Positions 26,101-32,509 of a DNA stretch of 64,000 bases are shown piece by piece. Under the pieces are notes generated by a model. It was not told the origin of the DNA and did not search any database. It was given only the letters and a program-made list of their open reading frames with translations. Positions within the stretch are counted from its first letter, which is position 1; each line of letters opens with the position of its first letter. The position numbers and the translations under genes were made by a program. The DNA lies in assembly GCA_024695725.1 (NCBI GenBank), contig JAILHQ010000145.1:28586-92585 (forward strand). Direction: 5' to 3'. The DNA comes from Cyanobacteria bacterium RUI128 (GTDB lineage: Bacteria; Cyanobacteriota; Vampirovibrionia; Gastranaerophilales; Gastranaerophilaceae).

Positions 26101-26995
26101 GCCCGTTGGAAGTACCCTGAGCAAACATTTCATAGATATCTCTGTGATTTTTCTCACGTAAAAACGTTTTTGGCAACACCTGAGGCAGAGATTCCTTTAG
26201 TTTATCAACTGTTATAAACACCTGCTCATCAGGATTATTTGTTTTATATCTCGGATCTTGTTTTCTATCGGCTGTATGATGAGAAACTTCTTCAATTGTT
26301 CCATTATCAAACTCAGAAATATTAGCACTGTTATATTTTGTAGTTGTTCTTGAATTGTTGTCATACTCTATTTTTGACAGATTGCCATCTTTTGATATGA
26401 AAACTTTTTCAATTTTTCCTGATAATGTTGTGGTTACTCTTTCTCTGAAGTCTTCATCAGAATAATTTCCGTTTTCATCAACACTCATGGCATAAGTTGT
26501 AACTTTGGAACCGTCAGATTTGCTTCTGTCAGTCGAAATTTTTACCATGGTTTTACCTTCGTCTATTTCCTCATCTGTAAGGTATTCTGATGAAACTTCC
26601 TCATAGGTATGAGTTTCCTGAGTATTCCCGTTTTTCTTAACAGTTTTGGAAGACGGTTTTCCGTTTTGGTAAACTATTACAGTCTCGATGATATTATCTC
26701 CGTCTTGATGAATTATAGTCCTTTGAGCAAGCTCATCACCATTTTTTTCATCAATGATAGTATCACCGTTTTCCTCCCTTATCTCACGATTCTTTTGCAG
26801 TGTTTCCGGTTCCGCCAAATCGGGAGCTTTTTCAATCACATACCCGATAATATCCTCAAGCTCTTCTCCGGTAGTAATTTTCCCCAAAATCTCTTGCAGT
26901 GTTGTGTCATCTAATTTTGCGACAGCATCACGGCTGACACCTTTTGGTGCTAATGCAACATATACTTGATTAATCAAAGTTAAATTTTCTGACAC
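20105..26995 (-). CDS. Giant repeat/HD-domain protein (2,296 residues)
   Basis: The start is GTG at 26995 with AGGA about 12 bases upstream; no signal peptide is visible. In order: an N-terminal part rich in short beta turns (to ~300), helical parts with an EF-like 'DTGRDGNITERDL' near 345, and Gly/Ala-rich stretches with possible membrane-interacting segments around 780-960. A block of eight 29-residue helical repeats ('LCADKDFPKDDIPGILQVL'-type) occupies residues ~1320-1555. An HD metal-hydrolase domain follows (about 1785-1880; 'ALVHDLGKK' and 'IVENHHWF'), and an unrecognised C-terminal part runs to the end. The repeat block is near-identical at DNA level. The cellular role is unknown; a large effector or scaffold is a guess. 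Confidence 0.7.
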   Translation of the reverse strand: MSENLTLINQVYVALAPKGVSRDAVAKLDDTTLQEILGKITTGEELEDIIGYVIEKAPDLAEPETLQKNREIREENGDTIIDEKNGDELAQRTIIHQDGDNIIETVIVYQNGKPSSKTVKKNGNTQETHTYEEVSSEYLTDEEIDEGKTMVKISTDRSKSDGSKVTTYAMSVDENGNYSDEDFRERVTTTLSGKIEKVFISKDGNLSKIEYDNNSRTTTKYNSANISEFDNGTIEEVSHHTADRKQDPRYKTNNPDEQVFITVDKLKESLPQVLPKTFLREKNHRDIYEMFAQGTSNGQLDEPEMAQLLKYIENVVDTGRDGNITERDLQAISVSLQKQGIKDADFKGFLDAVLNIDFSTMKTMLTPDGHIESSYVEDYDGNYMHTYFYPDGEVQAIRYSELHTKHTQNPGFMNFKFNKHVVIPTLREAIVTNDGRNLRKNVDVMPFDVKYARSYRYCLESQDAAALHYYQVHNNVLDVTANHTLNVWECFGNMAVEACSALSGTESINDMHNTSVDGVRSANELMASGNGIMETSIYEAGRSAYTGYTDTQKELRINAFDALFNKKFNKDFKYDSADSMIRIYDAYNSVVSLNDKIGDISDLLSIDKKTDKDVGDWFKFVKEDDIKRLQSFGVDIKTCEQIDIPTYASNRCHAIYYNKRSTNIKRNDNLKARYMLMACDILGQGHPLLEEIISKHQYNDENWWKQFLTNLKNNLQSQVSEIMAQYSYKNTTYTEDRAKTFETQMYDLYKSRFVEVYGENPPDMTHLNNMLIGRSIISETAEMAVVIAVTRGIGGGISSSMAEGITAANEGRNASGAARMYQYVAEKYGPKAAQRLANNITKISGTAAMPVVSYVSAATDKERQAIIDNAPTTMAFGLFGSYVSGPFGDGVKDIISKKGTGYAANFLNASLSKGAGFTAEISLDTVFQAMTGDDIISALMENGQGEAIARFMNMIAGGRVNASAKQLRQQNKALMNQFKNMKFSVQIETEGGVKKYKVIENGEEIYSTTNPEEIVQGMMAKGLTEVMREQVAATSRDLRAADDLSARVLTEKDIKHLRKQHDSLVIRDDGSVTIWDSEKGSVCIGKVDPDTATKINNPTIEVFMEKAQHDRSNHTIITDAEGNRLVVTTDDSGQKYNIIVYDKNGKFVESKQNLSETDLKSQYENFYKDGVQTEIIKDGEKVQSALETSEDVDVKKRIDTLISNLTNDGKMSQLELKLIGKELNDKNISFAEKIYKDFPKETNLLLFTLLRCNSEEKILLAEALYDMPHINKFGIHNYLHSLKDICTKENLDTIQNICANADISRENLGYIIESLNKHNLSFAEKLCADKDFPKEFAASVLSRVNEENMSLAEQLCADKNFPKNTIFQILENTNKVNLSFAEKLCADKDFPREVIWAILKTTNEENLAFAEKLCADKDFSRNYIPSILASTNNQNRMLAEKLCADKDFPTRDISAILRVLNEENMAFAEKLCADEDFPKIDIPEILRVLNKENMAFAEKLCADKDFPKDDIPGILQVLNKENMAFAEKLCADKDFPKEYVSMIIGQVGERNIAVAEKLCYSKDIDKSKIYNLLCFYNKYDRLNISSLSLAEKINHLDILSRIDEKTKNILKTCDIDIDYFISQFKTQLGAHRPHITVSKDQQQKFGTFLANNNSKAEEVFRTFDFSQYGTKGLPLKYSREDFNIKVNDLLKDLPENERRVILNHFGLVPGTVIGNNNYGFEGLPNNKPFENTEVSETARQIAERVREEIEIFTSKNEVMTGNAEVDAVLTDLIQGLPEFTSIIQKEQHGTHAGSVDIHTLNVLQSAMNHPLYQTLSDKDKTILKISALVHDLGKKAGVTDPGHQSLSSEYAVAILDKFPFPQEMKDRIIDIVENHHWFEQYNKGKISAEDVAVRCRRPEDLKIYEILSKADFENVNPTFHYQYSEGARTPEEFDAFMTRKMQAIEHAVTKIYERSNLVFDTKFVRNGEFFPRKTVMIGGTASELKVLDFNEITADQTVEIERNNRRITVPILEAYGFAPGTTKDNARFIIHMTDMNGLANVKSLTQNSLNQSAWSTTLTLASGGKTYGGRDFGFVFDVDQANISEAYHSNTASGYQKGLERFEAILFNKVYDNYSNNMFADGVSRLRDDGINLSDSEIAQLRGIIEGNYLTRLEENITVGDRTFTPQQLENYFGRDTRLYVRNQILTHLQEKGYELSESDYAELSRQLVTKKYTTQIRQDITINGKTIKAQDLVDVLEQSRDDLVFTYQDNHSEIVPINPRIMGLVAKVNSIDECPAEFLKFARDNDYPIIILGGR
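22327..23025 (-). repeat. Eight tandem 87-bp repeats inside the giant gene
   Basis: Each unit encodes 29 residues starting LCADKDFP and ending (A/S)FAEK. The three units around 22390-22650 differ at only a few positions, while the outer units are more diverged, so recent expansion is likely. Further degenerate units flank the block. Confidence 0.9.
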
Positions 26996-27320
26996 TGCCT
27001 TCTATTCCTAATCGATTACATGTTAACGCAGCAAAATATGCTACATTTTCCTTATCGGCATTTCTATCAAAAACTTTATAAAATAAGTATTAAAATTTAC
27101 ATTCTTTTACATTTACCTAACCCCTTTACCAAACGTAACACAACACTTGCAATTAAACTTTATTCGTGATACATTAACCCTTGTCAGAAAAGTTACAACT
27201 AAATATATTTCTCATTGGGTTATGCCCATGGCAGTTTTGTGTATCAAAACATCTGAGAGTATTTAGTAAAAATATATAGGCTAAACAGTAGTACACTTTA
27301 TTAAATCGGAAAGGTATAAA
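26996..27320. other. Divergent promoter region between giant gene and rpsE
   Basis: 325 bp without a gene. It holds the rpsE promoter (27181-27209) and a leader of about 100 bases with a small TGGG/CCCA hairpin near 27217-27230. A TAACCCCTTTACC motif lies near 27118. No convincing promoter for the giant gene was found. Confidence 0.6.
27181..27209 (+). promoter_or_regulatory. Promoter of rpsE operon
   Basis: TTGTCA and TATATT with an ideal 17-bp spacer. Transcription would start near 27216, giving about 105 bases of leader before the rpsE ATG. Confidence 0.7.
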
Positions 27321-28010
27321 ATGACTGAAGAAAACAAAGAATTAGAAGTTGCTGCAACAGAAGAAACAACTGTAGAAGAAACTGCAGCTGAAGAAGTTGC
27401 TGAAGCAACAGAAGAAGTAACCGAAGTAGAAGAAGATATCACTGCTGAAGTTGCTGATGAAATGGAAGAAAAACCTGTTAAGAAAAGCAGAGGCAGAAAG
27501 AAAAAAATAGAAACTAAAGAAGAAAAACCTCAATCAGAATGGGGCGAACAAGTTGTTCAAATCAGCCGTGTAACAAAGGTTGTAAAGGGTGGTAAAAAAT
27601 TAAGCTTCCGTGCAATCGTTGTTGTAGGTAACAAAAAAGGACAAGTTGGTGTTGGTTGTGCAAAAGCTGCAGAAGTTATTATTGCTATCCAAAAAGCTAT
27701 TGCTGACGGTAGAAAGAACCTTATTACGGTTCCTATCTTCAAGACAACTATTCCTCACCCTATCACTGGCAGAAGCGGTGCCGGTAAGGTAATGTTAAGA
27801 CCGGCTTCTCAAGGTACAGGTATCATCGCCGGCGGCGCTGTTCGTCCTGTTCTTGAACTTGCAGGTATTGAAAACATTCTTTCAAAATCTCAAGGTTCTA
27901 AATCACCGCTTAACGCAGCTAACGCTACTTTAAACGCTCTTAAATCATTAAGAAACTTTAGCGATGTTGCTAAAAAACGTGGTTTAACAATGGCTGAATT
28001 ATTAAACTAA
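27321..28010 (+). CDS. rpsE: Ribosomal protein S5 with long acidic/basic N-terminal extension
   Basis: 229 residues against about 165 in most bacteria. The S5 core starts near residue 74 ('[20 protein letters not shown]') and contains the double-stranded-RNA-binding-like fold and the '[17 protein letters not shown]' segment. The first ~70 residues are extra: an acidic stretch rich in Glu, Val, Ala and Thr, then a basic Lys/Arg patch (KKSRGRKKK). AAAGG precedes the ATG. S5 lies in the 30S decoding region and mRNA entry. In most bacteria rplR (L18) comes directly before it; here it heads the operon. Confidence 0.96.
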   Translation: MTEENKELEVAATEETTVEETAAEEVAEATEEVTEVEEDITAEVADEMEEKPVKKSRGRKKKIETKEEKPQSEWGEQVVQISRVTKVVKGGKKLSFRAIVVVGNKKGQVGVGCAKAAEVIIAIQKAIADGRKNLITVPIFKTTIPHPITGRSGAGKVMLRPASQGTGIIAGGAVRPVLELAGIENILSKSQGSKSPLNAANATLNALKSLRNFSDVAKKRGLTMAELLN

Positions 28011-28059
28011 TCGGCTATTTTGGTATTAGATAAATAATGAAATAATAGAGGAAATAAAA

Positions 28060-28245
28060 ATGGCAAAAAATAAACAAATAAAAATCAAACTTGTCAGAAG
28101 CATTATCGGTGCATCTCCTGCTCAGAGAAAAGTAGTTGCTGCATTAGGCTTAAAGAAGAAAGATCAAGTTGTAGAACATTATGACAGCGATACTATTATG
28201 GGTATGGTTAACAAAGTTAATCACTTAGTATCAATTGTTGAGTAA
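28060..28245 (+). CDS. rpmD: Ribosomal protein L30
   Basis: 61 residues, bacterial short type. The 'IKLVRSIIGASPAQRKVVAALGL' start and 'MVNKVNHLVSIVE' end are typical. AGAGGA lies about 10 bases before the ATG. It sits between rpsE and rplO, the conserved order. Confidence 0.95.
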   Translation: MAKNKQIKIKLVRSIIGASPAQRKVVAALGLKKKDQVVEHYDSDTIMGMVNKVNHLVSIVE

Positions 28246-28269
28246 TAATTAAAAGAAAAGGATAATAAA

Positions 28270-28731
28270 ATGGCAAAAGCAAAAGAAACAATAAAATTAA
28301 CAGATTTAAAACCTGCTGAAGGTTCTACTTCTACAGGTAAAAGAGTAGGTCGCGGCCGTGCTTCAGGTATGGGTAAGACTTCTACTCGCGGTCACAACGG
28401 TGAAGGTCAACGTTCAGGCCGTTCTTCTAAGAGAGGTTTTGAAGGCGGACAGATGCCAAGTTACAGACAATTACCTAAGTTGAAAGGTTTCCAAATTATC
28501 AACAAACGTAATTGGGCTGAAATCAACGTTGGCAGATTAGATGCTTTGAAACTTAAAGAAGTATCTTTGGAAACTCTTTTAGAACTTAAAAAAGTTCATC
28601 CATCCAGCGATGGCTTGAGAGTTTTAGGTAATGGCGAACTTAAGTCAGCTTTGACAGTTAAGGCTGTATATGTTTCTCCATCAGCTAAAGCAAAAATCGA
28701 AGCTGCAGGCGGAAAGGTTGAATTAGTATAA
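28270..28731 (+). CDS. rplO: Ribosomal protein L15
   Basis: 153 residues, normal length. The Gly/Arg-rich N-terminal tail ('GKRVGRGRASGMGKTSTRG') and the 'GFEGGQMPSYRQLPKLKGF' region are the L15 hallmarks. It binds 23S rRNA late in 50S assembly. It lies 24 bp after rpmD and 20 bp before secY. Confidence 0.97.
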   Translation: MAKAKETIKLTDLKPAEGSTSTGKRVGRGRASGMGKTSTRGHNGEGQRSGRSSKRGFEGGQMPSYRQLPKLKGFQIINKRNWAEINVGRLDALKLKEVSLETLLELKKVHPSSDGLRVLGNGELKSALTVKAVYVSPSAKAKIEAAGGKVELV

Positions 28732-28751
28732 GGTAAAGAGGTAAATATCAT

Positions 28752-30098
28752 ATGGCTTTAAACAATATAAAACCACCAAGCACTGCAGATTTAGCTGCAA
28801 TGTGGCAGGCTTCAGGATTAAAAGATAAAATTATTTTTACTCTTTTAATGGTTGTTGCTTTCCGTTTTGGTGCGCAAATTCCTATATATGGTATTAACAA
28901 TACAATATTCCAAAACATTGCAGCCGGTAACAACATCATCGGGTTCCTTGATTTGTTCTCAGGTGGTGCATTAGGTAAGGTATCAATGTTCGCATTAGGT
29001 ATCGGGCCTTACATCACGGCACAAATCATCGTTCAGCTCGTATCTGTTGTTATTCCTTCTCTGGAAAAACTTCAGAAGGAAGAAGGTGAAGCCGGCAGGA
29101 GGAAACTTGCCCAATATACAAGAATCTTTACTGTAGTTCTGGCATTGTTCCAGTCAGTAATCTTCATGATATTTATGTCAAAATTGCCTGCGGCAATTTT
29201 GCCGGGCATTAGCCACACAATGTTTTTCATAAGCTCAATATCTGCGCTTACTGCAGGTTCAGTTCTTGTTATGTGGATATCAGAACTTATCACTGAACAC
29301 GGTATCGGTAACGGCGGTTCTTTAATCATCTTTGTCGGTATCATTTCAGGTATTCCGCTTTATTCACAAAGAACATCAGAATTAGTTACACAAGATCCTT
29401 CGTTGCAGTTCGGTCTGTTTGCATTACTTGCAATCTTCTTTGCAACAATGGTTCTTATCGTAATCATGCAGGAAGCAATGAGAAAAGTTATCATTGTTAA
29501 TCCAAAAAGACAAGTCGGTAACAAAGTATACGGCGGAGTAAACACTTACATACCGTTCAAGCTTAACCCGGGCGGGGTTATGCCGATCATCTTTGCTATT
29601 GCAATTCTGTTATTCCCATCAACTATTCTTAGTGTGTTGGGACAGGCAAATTTACCGGGTTCACTTGGTACATTTGTTCTTGCAATGAATAAGATTTTCA
29701 GCCCGTCAGGTGCTTGGTATTACATAATTTACTTCACAATGATTGTGTTACTGACATTCTTCTATGCATCAATTATGCCAAATATGCAACCGAAAGAGAT
29801 TGCTAACAATCTTAAAAAATACGGTTCATCAATACCTGGTATTAAACCGGGTAAACCGACAGCTGATGCATTGGATAAGATCTTGTCAAGAGTTACCTTT
29901 ATCGGTGCATTCGCTCTTGGTATAATCGCTCTAGTACCTTCGTTCACAAGTTATTTAACAAAAATAACAACTGTTCAGGGTATCGGTGCAACATCTCTAA
30001 TCATCATGGTCGGTGTTGCTCTCGACTTAATCAATCAGGTCAGAACACACCTTTTGGCTAAAAACTATGAATCCTTCTTAAAAGATAAAGAGGGGTAA
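28752..30098 (+). CDS. secY: Protein translocase channel SecY
   Basis: 448 residues with ten membrane segments. The plug/TM2 region 'SMFALGIGPYITAQIIVQL', the cytoplasmic loop 'EHGIGNGGSLIIFVGI' and the 'PGGVMPIIFA' region are SecY signatures. It forms the Sec channel with SecE and SecG in the inner membrane. In most genomes adk and map follow secY; here a terminator follows instead. The stop lies inside a GGGGTAAAGGGTAAA run. Confidence 0.97.
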   Translation: MALNNIKPPSTADLAAMWQASGLKDKIIFTLLMVVAFRFGAQIPIYGINNTIFQNIAAGNNIIGFLDLFSGGALGKVSMFALGIGPYITAQIIVQLVSVVIPSLEKLQKEEGEAGRRKLAQYTRIFTVVLALFQSVIFMIFMSKLPAAILPGISHTMFFISSISALTAGSVLVMWISELITEHGIGNGGSLIIFVGIISGIPLYSQRTSELVTQDPSLQFGLFALLAIFFATMVLIVIMQEAMRKVIIVNPKRQVGNKVYGGVNTYIPFKLNPGGVMPIIFAIAILLFPSTILSVLGQANLPGSLGTFVLAMNKIFSPSGAWYYIIYFTMIVLLTFFYASIMPNMQPKEIANNLKKYGSSIPGIKPGKPTADALDKILSRVTFIGAFALGIIALVPSFTSYLTKITTVQGIGATSLIIMVGVALDLINQVRTHLLAKNYESFLKDKEG

Positions 30099-30145
30099 AG
30101 GGTAAATATAATTATAAATATATATACCCTCAAATATATATATGA

Positions 30146-30177
30146 AACGACAGATACAAAATGTATCTGCCGTTTTT
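30146..30177 (+). terminator. Terminator of rpsE-secY operon
   Basis: Stem ACGACAGATAC/GTATCTGCCGT with a 5-base loop and a T run, about 48 bp after the secY stop. Confidence 0.8.
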
Positions 30178-30312
30178 ATTTATTGTAAATTTTCTGCAAT
30201 AAATATATCCGATTTTTAAAGTTTGTCTAAAAAATACCGTAATACATAGTGTAACAAATAAGCTTTATTATTTTGGCCAACAACTTATTTGATTACAGAA
30301 TGGAATAGTATA

Positions 30313-31134
30313 ATGGGTTTATCGTCATCACAGGCAAGATTGTTGAATCTGACTGCAAGAATGCACCAGATTGAATATAAAGCTGCCAAACTGGAAGCAC
30401 AAAAGCTCCAGATGGCGAATGAATCACGTCGGGTTTATGACGAGTATCTTGATGCACTTGAACAAACAAAAGTTCAGGTTAAGACACTAAACACTGACGG
30501 TTCTGCAAGTTATAAAGATATAAACAGTTATCAGGATTTTATCAATGCAGGATATGCAATACAATGTGATGGAGTAGTCTATAACGGAACACTGTATGAT
30601 GGACTTGATTTATTAACTGATGCGGAACGTTATAAAAACACACCGGAAAATATTACTTGGTTTGAAAGTCAAGGCTATATTAATAGTGTAAGCGGAGCCA
30701 CCGATTATTTCTATGCTTTCACTTGTGGTAATAAGTATATTGCCAACAATCTTCCCGGATTTACATGTTTAACATTGGGAGATTTGTTACACAATAAATT
30801 CGGTATTGATGAAGTACCACGAGGAAGTGAATTTGAAAATTTAATAACAAACCTAATCAATTCTGGCGAAGTTACTATCGTTAAACTTAAAGATAATTCT
30901 GAAACATCAGTTGCAATTGACACAGGTCTTCAGGAAGTATCAGACGAATCTCTGCTCAGAAAAGCTGAAGCTAAATACGAAGCAGATATGCGTAAGATTG
31001 ATGCTAAGGACAGAAAATATGACACAGATTTAGCGGCATTGGATGCAGAACGTAACGCAATTAAATCAGAAATGGAAACACTAAAAACCGTCGCTAAAGA
31101 CAACGTAGAAAGAACCTTCAAGTTATTCAGCTAG
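30313..31134 (+). CDS. Conserved-ends coiled-coil protein, copy 1
   Basis: 273 residues from ATG 30313; a TTG 24 bp upstream is in frame, but the shared family start is MGLSSSQ. The first ~57 residues ('MGLSSSQARLLNLTARMHQ...') and the last ~78 ('SVAIDTGLQEVSDESLLRK...' to FKLFS) are nearly identical to the copies at 44387-45046 and 62934-63591. The middle ~135 residues are unrelated to the other copies. Both ends are helical with coiled-coil character. There is no signal peptide. The arrangement recalls filament proteins such as flagellins, with conserved helical ends and a variable centre, but no homology is seen. Function unknown. Confidence 0.75.
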   Translation: MGLSSSQARLLNLTARMHQIEYKAAKLEAQKLQMANESRRVYDEYLDALEQTKVQVKTLNTDGSASYKDINSYQDFINAGYAIQCDGVVYNGTLYDGLDLLTDAERYKNTPENITWFESQGYINSVSGATDYFYAFTCGNKYIANNLPGFTCLTLGDLLHNKFGIDEVPRGSEFENLITNLINSGEVTIVKLKDNSETSVAIDTGLQEVSDESLLRKAEAKYEADMRKIDAKDRKYDTDLAALDAERNAIKSEMETLKTVAKDNVERTFKLFS

Positions 31135-31248
31135 AATAAAATTTAATCTGTTAGCATTTTAATGTGTTGCCATCCTTCTATCAGTTTGGGATTAAAATAT
31201 TTACCCCTTAATGTTAATTTCTGTAAAAATCATCTTTACAAAGTATGT

Positions 31249-31277
31249 TTGTTTTTTTATATATGGTACACTATAAA
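31249..31277 (+). promoter_or_regulatory. Promoter of the four-winged-helix regulator
   Basis: TTGTTT and TATAAA with a 17-bp spacer, 36 bp before the ATG at 31313. Confidence 0.55.
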
Positions 31278-31312
31278 TAACAAGAGCGAAATTTTATTTT
31301 GAGGTTAGCGAA

Positions 31313-32437
31313 ATGACATATATAAATTACAAGAAGAACGACCTTGTTCGTATCAATATAGACAGTTTAAAAGTATCATTACCAAATCTGAAAAATGTTA
31401 ACAAGACTCAGACCGTTGCAGAATGGCTAATGAAGATGATAGATGAAGGAATCAGTAACAACAAAATTGCAGCAGGATATCTTCTTCCTGCAAAAGCTGA
31501 ACTTGCATACGCACTCGGGGTTAGTTTAGGTACCGTCCAGAATGTATTGAGAATGCTTGAGGATAACGGGTATATCTATTCAAAGCAATGTATCGGCTCT
31601 GTTATAAAAGACCGTAACGACTCTGTTTCAAAAATAAGAAAGCAGACTTCAAAAAAAGATATTGCAGAAGAAAAAATTAAACACTATATAAAATCAAACA
31701 AACTTAAAGCAGGTGACAAACTTCCAGTATCAAGACAGTTAGGCCGTGAAATCGACATGACTCTCAACACGGTAAGAAGTGCTGTATCCTCTCTTATAAC
31801 AGAAGGGATATTAGGCTATGACAGCAAAAAAGCGCTTATTGTAAAAACTGTTAATTTTAATATTGAAGCCTCTGATGAAGAAACACTTGTAATAAAGATA
31901 AAAGAAGATTTAAAGAAATATATCTGTGAAAACTTCAAAATCGGAGATAAATTGTCTTCTCACGAAGAGTTATCAAAACTGTTTAATGTAAGCATGAAAA
32001 CCATTCACAATGCGGTAAGCCTTTTGGTCAAAGAAAATATGTTATTGCCAAGACGAGGCTCCTACGGAACAACCGTCATAAACACTTCTGTAAATTCAGC
32101 CTTTGAACCAAGACGTGAAATGTCTATTTTTGCACCTGCAAAAGAAACCGCATTTTATCATTATCAAAAGATACAAAACAAGATTAAAAACATAATCACT
32201 GAAAACTATGATATCGGTTCAAAATTACCGTCTATCAACGAATTTTCGAGAATACTCGATGTCAGCCCGAACATTATAAGAAAGGCGCTGAACAATCTTG
32301 CAAAAGACGGTATTCTGAGATTTACCCGCGGGAGATACGGTGGAACCTATGTAATCGACATGCCTGAAACCTCTGAACAAACCTTCAAGTGGCTTGCTGT
32401 TGATCCGCAGTATTCGGCTGTTACCGTCAAAGGTTAA
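31313..32437 (+). CDS. Regulator with four tandem GntR-type winged helices
   Basis: 374 residues, with GAGG 8 bases before the ATG. Four GntR-like winged-helix units can be traced. Unit 1 is ~30-100 ('LLPAKAELAYALGVSLGTVQ'), unit 2 ~117-183 ('KLPVSRQLGREIDMTLNTVR'), unit 3 ~190-262 ('KLSSHEELSKLFNVSMKTIH'), and unit 4 ~285-358 ('KLPSINEFSRILDVSPNIIR'). Each repeats the G-x-x-L-P/S...L...V-S...T/N-I/V pattern and a wing. No effector-binding or aminotransferase domain remains. It likely binds a long or multipartite DNA site. The target is unknown; the peptide transporter downstream is the nearest candidate. Confidence 0.8.
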   Translation: MTYINYKKNDLVRINIDSLKVSLPNLKNVNKTQTVAEWLMKMIDEGISNNKIAAGYLLPAKAELAYALGVSLGTVQNVLRMLEDNGYIYSKQCIGSVIKDRNDSVSKIRKQTSKKDIAEEKIKHYIKSNKLKAGDKLPVSRQLGREIDMTLNTVRSAVSSLITEGILGYDSKKALIVKTVNFNIEASDEETLVIKIKEDLKKYICENFKIGDKLSSHEELSKLFNVSMKTIHNAVSLLVKENMLLPRRGSYGTTVINTSVNSAFEPRREMSIFAPAKETAFYHYQKIQNKIKNIITENYDIGSKLPSINEFSRILDVSPNIIRKALNNLAKDGILRFTRGRYGGTYVIDMPETSEQTFKWLAVDPQYSAVTVKG

Positions 32438-32509
32438 AATTGTTTTCAAATATAAATATTACCGCGTTGTATATTATTAAATTGTTCAAATTTATGCTAT
32501 TCTATAACT

